From Chloroflexota bacterium (GTDB lineage Bacteria > Chloroflexota > UBA6077 > JACCZL01), in assembly GCA_020845495.1 (NCBI GenBank), contig JADLFM010000176.1, positions 1 through 39,893 of the forward strand: a stretch of 39,893 nt of DNA, read 5' to 3'. Both the position numbers and the translations under genes were made by a program. Of this stretch, positions 34,690-39,893 are shown piece after piece. Each line of letters opens with the position of its first letter. Position 1 is the first letter of the stretch. Below the pieces are notes generated by a model that had not been told where the DNA came from, did not search any database, and worked only from the letters and a program-made list of their open reading frames with translations.

Positions 34690-35148
34690 GTGCCCTCCCG
34701 ACAGGTGCGAGACACCCCTCTCCGACGGCCGACGCCCGGTCCACGGGCGAGGCGACTCGGCCCGTGGCTCCTGAGTGGTGCGGGGCTGGTCACGGTCGTC
34801 GTCCTGTGGTCGGCCTGGGACGGGACCCCGAGGCGGCAGATGGGCGTGCTCGAGTTCCTGACACGCGATGGCTGTGTGAACACCGCGACGATGCGAACGC
34901 GCCTCGACGAGGCGCTCCGTCGGCAAGGCGTCGCGATCGCCTATCGCGTGGTTGATCTCGACGCGCTGACGCACGAGGACAAGCGGACCGGGTACGGCAC
35001 CCCGACCGTCCTGTACAACGGTCGTGACATCTTTGGGCTGCCTGAGCCTGATGGGGGGCGAGATGTACTCACGTGAAGGCTGTACCGGGGCGGAGTTCCG
35101 TCCTCCGAGGACATTGAGCGCGCTCTGAGGACCGCGACCAACCGCTGA
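34690..35148 (+). CDS. Putative selenoprotein: membrane-anchored thioredoxin-like protein under MerR control (in-frame UGA = Sec129)
   Basis: Read through the TGA at 35074-35076, this frame encodes 152 residues ending at 35148. An N-terminal transmembrane segment (LGPWLLSGAGLVTVVVLWSAW, ~24-44) precedes a thioredoxin-like domain with Cys62 in LEFLTRDGCVN. The family text GTPTVLYNGRDIFGL follows, then DVLT-U-RLYRGGVPSSEDIERALR. Related small proteins have a Cys at the U position (FGLSCRLY-type ending). Sequence after TGA stays in the same frame and retains the family C-terminal helix, so this is not a frameshift or decay. A SECIS-like hairpin sits 10-31 bases after the TGA. The GTG start coincides with the predicted transcript start (leaderless). 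Likely role: Hg(II) binding or thiol/selenol chemistry at the membrane. Confidence 0.75.
35074..35076 (+). other. In-frame TGA: candidate selenocysteine codon 1
   Basis: TGA at codon 129 of the MerR-controlled gene. The frame continues for 23 further sense codons with recognisable family sequence (RLYRGGVPSSEDIERALR). It occupies the place of a conserved Cys. The genome uses TGA as an ordinary stop elsewhere (for example the genes ending at 33337 and 20542), so a wholesale code change is excluded. Confidence 0.75.
35086..35107 (+). promoter_or_regulatory. Putative bacterial SECIS hairpin 1
   Basis: Starting 10 bases after the TGA, the RNA can form CGGGG/CCUCCG plus CGG/CCG, eight pairs with a 2-base bulge. 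An alternative is an uninterrupted 7-pair GGGGCGG/CCGUCCU stem. In both, the loop is AGUU. The loop begins 17 bases after the TGA and has G in its second position, within the usual bacterial SECIS limits. A fold calculation was not run. Confidence 0.6.
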
Positions 35149-35173
35149 ACTCTTCAACGGTCCCGACTAATCA

Positions 35174-35194
35174 TGCGCCAGATCGCGTGGCGCA
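35174..35194. terminator. Hairpin between convergent selenoprotein and multicopper oxidase genes
   Basis: TGCGCCA and TGGCGCA form a perfect 7-bp stem with loop GATCGCG in the 108-base gap between two convergent genes. There is no T-run. It is a candidate bidirectional terminator. Confidence 0.4.
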
Positions 35195-35256
35195 GTCAGA
35201 CGCTCACGCCGCAGGCCATCGTGGATTGCAGCCCACCTCTGAGTCTGGACGGTAGT

Positions 35257-36684
35257 TCACTCGACCACCACCTCCCGCATCATGCCCATCTCCATGTGGT
35301 AGGCATGGTGGCAGTGCAGCAGCCAGCGGCCCGGATTGTCGGCCACCCACTCGACATCGACGGCGCCCATCATGGGCTCGACGAGCACGGTGTCCTTGAC
35401 GGGGCCCGACACGCGGCCGGTGGTGCGGTCGACGAGTTGGAAGAAGTGCCCGTGCAGATGCATGGGATGCCGCAGCATCGACATGTTGCGGAACTGGAAC
35501 CGGATCCGCTCGCCCACCCGGAACCGCAGCACGTCCGCCTCGGGGTAGGCCTGGCCGTTGATCGTCCACGCACCGTTGGCGCCCGCGCTGAGCGTCAGCG
35601 GCATCATCCGCCCCGTTGACGACTCACCGCGCCCATCGAGCGGCCGGAGGTTGGCATACGAGAGCGTTCGACCGCGGGTCAGCGACGTCGGCCAGGTCGT
35701 GACTGGCGCAGGCGTCGGACGTTCACCCGCGTAGATCACCGGCAGCACCACGCCGGGGACGGATTGATCGACTGAACCGGCCAGCAGCGGCCACGCGCCC
35801 GGGTTCTCCATCCGCACGACCACGTCGTAGCGTTCGCCCATGCCCACAACGACGCTGTCGACGTCGACGGGAGCCACGGGCTGACCATCGGCGTGCGTGA
35901 CCGTGAGCGTGTGTCCCATCAGACCAACGCGATGTGTGGTAGCGGCACTGCCGTTCACGATGCGGAAGCGGACTCGCTCGCCCCGCGTCACGGGCAGCGG
36001 TTCCGCGGCTGAACCGAGCCTGCCGTCGACCAGGTATCCCGCGTAGGGCGGCTCGGAACTGGCCGTTGCGCCGGCCATCCCGCCCCCCATCATGCCGCCG
36101 CCCATCCCCATGCCCGGGGCGGTCGCCATCATCGCGGCCATCGCATCGTCGGGGCTGGATGGCAGCCAGTCGTCCAGGAAGAGCAGGAACTCGCGGTCGG
36201 CGAGTCGTTCAGGTTCGGCGGGATCGATCACCAACGGGCCGAGCAACCCGCGATCGAGTTGGAGTCCGACATGCGAGTGGTAGAAATACGTCCCGGGCAC
36301 GTTCGCGTCGAACTCGTAGACGAACGTCTCGCCAGGGGCCACGGGCTCCTGGGTCAGTCCCGGTAACCCATCCATCGCGTTCGGCAGGGGTACCCCGTGC
36401 CAGTGGATCGTCGTCGGCTCGCCGAGCTGGTTCTCGAGCACGACGCGGATGCGCTCGCCCTGCGTCGCACGAATCGTGGGCCCGGGCACCTGCCCGTTGT
36501 AGGCCCACGTCGACCACACTCGCCCTGGCGCGACCAGGATGTCGACCGGCGCAGCCACCAAGCGAAACTCGCGAACGGGACGCTCGGAATCGGCCAGCGC
36601 AGTTCGCGCGAATCCACACGCTGCAAGTGCGGTGGCAGACTGCTTCAAGAACGCACGGCGGTCGACGGGAACGCCGAAGGGCAT
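35257..36684 (-). CDS. Multicopper oxidase, Tat-exported (CopA/CueO-like)
   Basis: A 475-residue periplasmic copper oxidase. The chosen ATG at 36684 has GGAG five bases upstream and starts a twin-arginine signal (DRRAFLKQ at 8-15, then a hydrophobic core ending ALA). All four copper motifs are intact: TIHWHG (H94, H96), YFYHSHVG (H136, H138), HPMHLHGH (406-413) and LLHCHHAYHMEMGM (from ~455) with its axial Met. A Met/Gly-rich insertion (~177-197) resembles the copper-binding loops of CueO and CopA. The enzyme probably oxidises Cu(I) to Cu(II) in the periplasm. It is the last gene of a minus-strand copper cluster. A longer start at 36744 is open but would put residues before the Tat signal. 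Confidence 0.93.
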   Translation of the reverse strand: MPFGVPVDRRAFLKQSATALAACGFARTALADSERPVREFRLVAAPVDILVAPGRVWSTWAYNGQVPGPTIRATQGERIRVVLENQLGEPTTIHWHGVPLPNAMDGLPGLTQEPVAPGETFVYEFDANVPGTYFYHSHVGLQLDRGLLGPLVIDPAEPERLADREFLLFLDDWLPSSPDDAMAAMMATAPGMGMGGGMMGGGMAGATASSEPPYAGYLVDGRLGSAAEPLPVTRGERVRFRIVNGSAATTHRVGLMGHTLTVTHADGQPVAPVDVDSVVVGMGERYDVVVRMENPGAWPLLAGSVDQSVPGVVLPVIYAGERPTPAPVTTWPTSLTRGRTLSYANLRPLDGRGESSTGRMMPLTLSAGANGAWTINGQAYPEADVLRFRVGERIRFQFRNMSMLRHPMHLHGHFFQLVDRTTGRVSGPVKDTVLVEPMMGAVDVEWVADNPGRWLLHCHHAYHMEMGMMREVVVE

Positions 36685-36776
36685 CTCAACTCCGGACGCG
36701 AACGCACCGAACCACACTGGCGGTTGGCGCGTACACCACGTCAAATAGCAGCCAAGTCAGGACGAACGGCGACGTC

Positions 36777-37268
36777 TCACCGGCGGGACATGTTCATCTG
36801 CCCGGTCCCAAACGGTCCCGAACACGAGTTCGAACCGCTATAGGTGCAGGTCATCGTCATCGTTGTCGGGTCCAGGTGCGCCGTCCCGGTCGCCCGCGCC
36901 GTACATGCGGACGACATCATCGACGCATTCGGCATGTCGACCGTGAACGTCATGTCGTTGCCCGACATAGTGCCCGTCAGCGTACCGGGCATGTGCCCCT
37001 GCATACCGCCAAAGGACATCGTCCCGGTCACCATCGTGCCGGACTGCGACAATTGCCACGTGGGTGTGCCCATGCCGGCCTGGCCCATCATCGCGCCCGC
37101 GCCCAGCGCGCTGCTCGAATCGGAGGCCGTCCCCGACCACGTCCCACTCACGCTCGACTGCGAGGCCGGCGGGGTCGTCGACGTCGCCATCCCCGATGGG
37201 GACATCGGCGTCGAGTTGCCACATGCCGACGAGAGCAGCGCCAGAAGACCAACAGCCATCAACTTCAT
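36777..37268 (-). CDS. Met-rich lipoprotein, hypothetical (copper cluster)
   Basis: A 163-residue lipoprotein. The ATG at 37268 follows GAGAGGAAG, and the signal peptide MKLMAVGLLALLSSAC places the lipidated Cys at position 16. The mature domain is beta-rich with repeated short strands (VSGTWSGTASD, MVTGTMSFGGMQGHMPGTLTGTM, GNDMTFTVDM). It is unusually rich in Met, Ser, Thr and Gly, plus a Cys pair near the C-terminus. This resembles small lipocalin/streptavidin-like barrels found in Acidobacteriota envelope lipoproteins, but the family is not certain. The many surface Met residues and its place before the multicopper oxidase gene (92 bases) suggest Cu(I) binding. Confidence 0.75.
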   Translation of the reverse strand: MKLMAVGLLALLSSACGNSTPMSPSGMATSTTPPASQSSVSGTWSGTASDSSSALGAGAMMGQAGMGTPTWQLSQSGTMVTGTMSFGGMQGHMPGTLTGTMSGNDMTFTVDMPNASMMSSACTARATGTAHLDPTTMTMTCTYSGSNSCSGPFGTGQMNMSRR

Positions 37269-37428
37269 CGTCTTCCTCTCGATTCTTAGCCGTGTCCACG
37301 GGATGCGGAGCCGCACCCTCTCGAGAACAAGGATGCACAATCCGGAGGATCAGTCACAGCGACCGGCCACGAGCATGTCCGCGATCATGCGCTCGGCCTC
37401 CGTTCGTGCGTTAGCCAGGGCTGGAAGC

Positions 37429-37456
37429 GGCCGATCGAGACCGTGCCCGATCGGCC
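37429..37456 (-). promoter_or_regulatory. Hairpin after the second UGA of the DUF411 gene (terminator or SECIS)
   Basis: GGCCGATCG and CGATCGGCC form a perfect 9-bp stem around a 10-base loop, GGCACGGTCT on the minus strand, starting 14 bases after the TGA at 37472-37470. It lacks a T-run. The distance to the loop (22 bases) and the leading G also fit a SECIS element, and the frame stays open for 39 codons beyond. A terminator or mRNA stabiliser is the more conservative reading. Confidence 0.45.
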
Positions 37457-37469
37457 TGCAGGACCTGGG

Positions 37470-37961
37470 TCAATAGGTGATGCCGCCGTCGGCCGCCACC
37501 CTCGCAAACACGAACGGCGCTCCTGACGACCGCCACGCCAGCACCTCGTACGATACTGGATGTGGCGACTCCATCCCCGGCGACCCCGCGGGCATCCCGG
37601 GCACGCCGATGCCCACGACATCCGGGCGATCCCGAAGGAGCCGCTGGACGACCGCCGCGGGAACGTGTCCCTCGACGAGGTACCCACTGACGACCGCCGT
37701 GTGGCAGGAGCGGATCGTCTCGGGCACCATCCTCCGCTCACTCACGGTCTCGATGTCTTGCACCAACTCGGTCTCAACTGAGAACCCGGCAGCCTGCAGG
37801 TGCTTGCCCCACAGGCCACAACACGGTCAATTGGGGCCCTCGTAGATGTGCACCGCACCGAGCGGCTCGGAACGGCCGGAAGGTCCACAGGAGGCCGAAA
37901 GCGACGCCAGGAGCGGTCCCACGGCCACGACGAAGAGCGTCCGTCTTGTCACGCTTCTCAC
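37470..37961 (-). CDS. Putative selenoprotein: DUF411/CopG-type metal-binding protein (in-frame UGA = Sec45)
   Basis: Read through the TGA at 37829-37827, this frame gives 163 residues. Residues 1-25 form a signal, possibly lipoprotein (RRTLFVVAVGPLLASLSASC). The metal-site motif then reads VHIYEGPN-U45-PCCGLWGKHLQAAGF. DUF411 proteins have Cys at the U position (CxCC followed by xxW). Downstream the family-defining SCHTAVVSGYLVEGHVP, VVGIGVPGMPAGSPGME and YEVLAW are all in the same frame and undamaged. The GTG start overlaps the previous stop (GTGA). A 9-10-bp SECIS-like hairpin follows the TGA. DUF411 includes CopG, which holds a copper cluster through its cysteines. Here Sec would supply one ligand. 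Ordinary annotation would split it into two short pieces. Confidence 0.8.
37791..37817 (-). promoter_or_regulatory. Putative bacterial SECIS hairpin 2
   Basis: Ten bases after the TGA, GGCCUGUGGG pairs with CCUGCAGGCU for ten pairs (three G-U), with no bulges, around the loop GCAAGCA. The loop starts 19 bases beyond the TGA and its first base is G. Both values fall within the bacterial SECIS consensus. The hairpin lies inside coding sequence, as bacterial SECIS elements must. Confidence 0.7.
37827..37829 (-). other. In-frame TGA: candidate selenocysteine codon 2
   Basis: TGA at codon 45 of the DUF411 gene, flanked by GPN and PCCGLW. It replaces the first Cys of the conserved CxCC metal motif. 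The protein on both sides of the codon is intact and in one frame. Confidence 0.8.
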
Positions 37962-38281
37962 TTCGACGCCTCGACCTTCTCGACCTTCAGGATGCCCGTC
38001 TTCTCGTAGAGCTGACCGGTGATCTTCACCTTCTGGCCGGCGAACTTCGCAGGCGTGTCCTGGTCGCTCAAGGTGTAGAGCTTCGTGCCTTCGAGCAGGG
38101 CGTACTTGTAGCCGTGCTTGACACACTCCAGCACGCACTTACTGTCCGGTGACACCTTCATCGGGGCGTGGTTGGCCCCACACATGGTGTCGGTGATGAC
38201 TCCGACGTGCGTCTCAGATGACGCCGCGGACAACGAGCCGACGAGCAGGGACGCGGCGAATAGCGACAGGGCGAGTCTCAT
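37958..38281 (-). CDS. Exported small protein with MCGA motif (Acidobacteria-type hypothetical)
   Basis: A 107-residue periplasmic protein. The signal peptide is MRLALSLFAASLLVGSLSAA. The mature part has GVITDTMCGANHAP, then CVLECVKHGYKYALLEG, and an OB-fold-like end (KFAGQKVKITGQLYEKTGILKVEKVEA). Small proteins of this pattern (a DxMCGA-type site, a CxxxC pair and a C-terminal barrel) are frequent in Acidobacteriota genomes. His and Cys could bind metal. The ATG has GAAGGAG eight bases upstream, and its start overlaps the preceding 67-residue ORF. Its stop overlaps the DUF411 start. It lies in a tightly coupled minus-strand operon. Function unknown. Confidence 0.8.
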   Translation of the reverse strand: MRLALSLFAASLLVGSLSAASSETHVGVITDTMCGANHAPMKVSPDSKCVLECVKHGYKYALLEGTKLYTLSDQDTPAKFAGQKVKITGQLYEKTGILKVEKVEASK

Positions 38282-38481
38282 GACAGTACTCCTTCAAGGG
38301 GTTGTGCGAGCGCCAGCTCGCGCTTGAGCCGTGCCACCTCCAAATCTCGTAGATGGCCGGGTAGACGACGGAGGGGCAGTTGACGGCAGCACGATCCCCA
38401 GGTTGGACCCTGGCACAGCCTTCGCCAGACCGACGAGGCCAGTCCACGGGGAGGTCGTGAACTGGCCTCGCGCGGCCTCAT
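38278..38481 (-). CDS. 67-residue coupled ORF with Cys cluster, hypothetical
   Basis: I do not recognise this protein. The case for a gene is positional. Its ATG (38481) overlaps the stop of the outer-membrane protein gene as ATGA, and its own TGA overlaps the ATG of the MCGA gene as ATGA. It thereby exactly bridges the only gap in an otherwise overlapping operon. The peptide contains three Cys (positions 23, 31, 32) in RRLCQGPTWGSCCRQL, then a plausible amphipathic helix (LRDLEVARLKRELALAQ). There is no signal peptide, so it would be cytoplasmic. The Arg/Ser/Pro-rich start is less convincing. It might be a small cytosolic metal-binding or regulatory protein, or a non-functional coupling frame. 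Confidence 0.45.
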   Translation of the reverse strand: MRPREASSRPPRGLASSVWRRLCQGPTWGSCCRQLPLRRLPGHLRDLEVARLKRELALAQPLEGVLS

Positions 38482-39419
38482 CGCTCGAGGAGGAGGTGCG
38501 AGAGGCCGATGGTCAGGCCAAACCGAGGGCTGGCGTCCGTCAGTCCCGTCGACGGAAGCACGCTCACCAGCAGGCGGTCGCCCACGCGAACGCTGACGCC
38601 GATGCCCACTTCGAACGGCGCGTCGAACTCGGACAACAGGGCCGTGTTGCCGATCGCTGAGGCCAGGAGCGATAGGCGCGGGGACAGGGAGCGGCCAGCC
38701 GCCGCGCTCCAGAACACCGCGTTGCGCAATTCGAGTCCGGCGGGATCGCCGACCCGAAGGTAGCCGAGTTCACCCGCCAGCCATCCGTGCGCAAGCTGCC
38801 TGCGGATGCCACCGAACCCGCCCACGTCGAGCTTGCCGGTGCCAATCCCGTTTCTGGACCCGGCGGTGGGGACCTTGACGCGCGTGCCGATGGTCGCCTG
38901 CCAGCCCGTGAGCGTGTTGTCGACGATGCGATATCCCACGCTGGCGACGATGTCGCCGACACCGGTCTGATGCATGAGTGCGCCGGAGGGCGTGAGGAGG
39001 TTCGAGCCCGCGGACGTGCCCTGGCCAGCCATCGAACCGCTTCCCATCATGCCGCCCATGCCGCTCTGCCCCGCGGCGCCCGCGAGCCCGCCTGACATCG
39101 ACATGCCAACCCCCGGCGATCCCGTGAGGCTGCCTTGCATGGGGACGAAGCCACCCTGCGACCACGCCACCGTGGCGCTGTCGAGGCTGACCCACGGGAA
39201 AGCCACCGACGTTTCGACGCGGTTCCAATCGATTCGCAACGTCGCGGGCACGTACACCATCCGCGTCGTCTCGCTGCTGCCAAAGTCGCCCGTCACGAAT
39301 CTGGCTGACAGGCCGGCGGCGACGGTGACGCTGTCCTGGGCCTCCGCCGAACCAGCGCTGGCCAGTGAGGCCGCTGCGGTCAGCGCGATCGCAGCCAGCC
39401 GGCGCCTACCTCGCACCAT
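38478..39419 (-). CDS. Outer-membrane beta-barrel-like protein with Met/Gly-rich loop
   Basis: A 313-residue exported protein. The signal peptide is MVRGRRRLAAIALTAAASLASAGSAEA. The rest alternates short beta strands with Gly turns (IVASVGYRIVDNTLTGWQATIG, GIRRQLAHGWLAGELGYLRVGD) and closes with FGLTIGLSHLLLER, as expected of an outer-membrane barrel ending in aromatic/charged residues. Around residues 100-140 a Met/Gly/Ser-rich loop (VGMSMSGGLAGAAG, MGGMMGSGSMAG) resembles copper-binding Met motifs. It may function as a CopB-like outer-membrane copper protein, but no direct family match is claimed. The start overlaps the upstream gene by 14 bases. Confidence 0.72.
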   Translation of the reverse strand: MVRGRRRLAAIALTAAASLASAGSAEAQDSVTVAAGLSARFVTGDFGSSETTRMVYVPATLRIDWNRVETSVAFPWVSLDSATVAWSQGGFVPMQGSLTGSPGVGMSMSGGLAGAAGQSGMGGMMGSGSMAGQGTSAGSNLLTPSGALMHQTGVGDIVASVGYRIVDNTLTGWQATIGTRVKVPTAGSRNGIGTGKLDVGGFGGIRRQLAHGWLAGELGYLRVGDPAGLELRNAVFWSAAAGRSLSPRLSLLASAIGNTALLSEFDAPFEVGIGVSVRVGDRLLVSVLPSTGLTDASPRFGLTIGLSHLLLER

Positions 39420-39891
39420 GGGGCAGGCCCTTCATCGCGCTGGTCATGTTCTTCGCCATGGCATTGAACGCCGTGGCCATCTGCTCCAGGTTCTTGCTCG
39501 CCTGGTTGAAGGAGCGCATCGCCCCGGCGTTCTGCATCACGGCTGGGTCCTGCATCATCGTCGTCAGGCCACCGTGCATGCTGCGCATCTGGCCGAGCAT
39601 CCCATTCATGCCCGTCAGCAGCGTCGCATGCTGGCCGCCCATGGGCATGGCGGTGAGGTCGCGCATCATGACCTCCGCGCTCCGCATCATCGCGTCGGAG
39701 TTCTGCATCATCTGATCGATGCCCGCTCCGTGCTGGCCCATGCCGGCACCGGCCGTGGCGGGTGAGGTGCCGTGCTGATGTCCTTGGCCGGTTGCCCCGC
39801 CCATGTGCTGGGCTGCCACGGGCAGTGAGAGCAGGGCCGCGAGGGTGAACGACGTCACGGTCGTGCGGATGAGCATCTGCGAGCGAGCCAT
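39406..39891 (-). CDS. Met/His-rich periplasmic protein (first visible gene of the copper operon)
   Basis: A 161-residue exported protein from the ATG at 39891, two bases from the window edge, so a start further upstream cannot be excluded. The signal is MLIRTTVTSFTLAALLSLPVAA. The mature part begins with HMGGATGQGHQHGTS and then forms a long Met-rich helix (IDQMMQNSDAMMRSAEVMMRD, GMNGMLGQMRSMHGGLTTMMQD). It has more than 20 Met residues and no Cys. Such composition fits periplasmic Cu(I)/Ag(I) buffering, in the manner of CusF, CopC-type Met motifs or DUF305 proteins, but it is not one of those families. Its 3' end overlaps the outer-membrane gene by 14 bases. Confidence 0.78.
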   Translation of the reverse strand: MARSQMLIRTTVTSFTLAALLSLPVAAQHMGGATGQGHQHGTSPATAGAGMGQHGAGIDQMMQNSDAMMRSAEVMMRDLTAMPMGGQHATLLTGMNGMLGQMRSMHGGLTTMMQDPAVMQNAGAMRSFNQASKNLEQMATAFNAMAKNMTSAMKGLPHGAR

Positions 39892-39893
39892 AC

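Noticed and set aside
35041..35148. Double frameshift (insertion in a G-run, then a compensating deletion) in the thioredoxin-like gene
   Set aside because: An alternative frame reads MYSREGCTGAEFRP, which looked attractive at first. The original frame read straight through the single TGA gives a better family ending without any indel, so recoding is simpler.
37470..37829. DUF411 gene as a pseudogene broken by a nonsense mutation
   Set aside because: No other damage is seen, the TGA falls on a conserved Cys column, both flanks are translationally coupled, and a SECIS-like hairpin follows at the right distance.
38214..38447. 77-residue minus-strand frame overlapping the MCGA gene
   Set aside because: It overlaps the well-supported 107-residue gene in another frame. 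The 38278-38481 frame, with exact ATGA junctions at both ends, is the better candidate.
1..39893. CRISPR arrays, rRNA genes or insertion sequences
   Set aside because: No regularly spaced repeats, no rRNA-like sequence and no transposase frame with recognisable motifs were found on reading both strands.

Overview
This is a high-GC bacterial chromosome segment with three parts: a defence-island edge, a short stretch of mixed genes, and a long heavy-metal resistance region. The organism is probably a soil or sediment bacterium of the Acidobacteriota (Vicinamibacteria-like) or a similar high-GC Gram-negative phylum. That is inferred from the high GC, the secreted TPR-CHAT and S41 proteins, the small exported protein with a conserved MCGA motif at 37958-38281, the outer-membrane efflux proteins, and the apparent use of selenocysteine. 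I could not test the taxonomy.

Left part (1-17.6 kb). A truncated exported protein sits at the left edge, followed by a higBA toxin-antitoxin pair (234-825, minus). A 25-base copy of a tRNA-Ser 3' end (1154-1178) has no tRNA body attached, which is the usual signature of an integrative-element attachment site. To its right is a seven-gene minus-strand operon (17613 down to 1643) with spacings of -13 to +118 bases. Its order is SNF2/DrmD-like helicase with a C-terminal nuclease-like DUF3883 domain, DUF1016 PD-(D/E)XK nuclease, DUF1156 DNA methyltransferase, Swt1-HEPN/DUF499 ATPase, Mrr-like nuclease, OLD-family ATPase/TOPRIM nuclease (GajA-like) and UvrD-like helicase (GajB-like). It reads as a methylation-based anti-phage system with a Gabija-like pair in the same transcription unit. 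The core DISARM genes drmA, drmB and drmC are absent.

Middle part (17.9-23.5 kb). A secreted TPR-CHAT peptidase is translationally coupled to a PDZ-S41 peptidase. These are followed on the minus strand by a 68-residue hypothetical protein, a SAM-dependent methyltransferase and a lipoprotein.

Right part (23.6-39.9 kb). One minus-strand operon encodes a small Cys-rich protein, a CzcCBA-type RND efflux pump, a PII-like protein and a P1B-type metal ATPase. A DsbB/DsbA-type pair follows on the plus strand. Next is a MerR regulator with the three mercury-binding cysteines of classical MerR, and a near-perfect mer-type operator facing a small thioredoxin-like gene. Then comes a copper-handling cluster: multicopper oxidase, Met-rich lipoprotein, DUF411/CopG-type protein, MCGA protein, a 67-residue coupled ORF, an outer-membrane protein and a Met/His-rich periplasmic protein.

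Main discovery. Two genes in the metal region are interrupted by in-frame TGA codons that sit where the protein families have a conserved cysteine. These are the MerR-controlled thioredoxin-like gene (TGA 35074-35076) and the DUF411/CopG-type gene (TGA 37829-37827). Each TGA is followed at the correct distance (17 and 19 bases) by a hairpin with G in the first two loop positions, as expected of bacterial SECIS elements. The simplest reading is that both are selenoproteins dedicated to mercury or copper handling, which ordinary gene calling would split or truncate. No Sec machinery gene (selA, selB, selC, selD) lies in the window.
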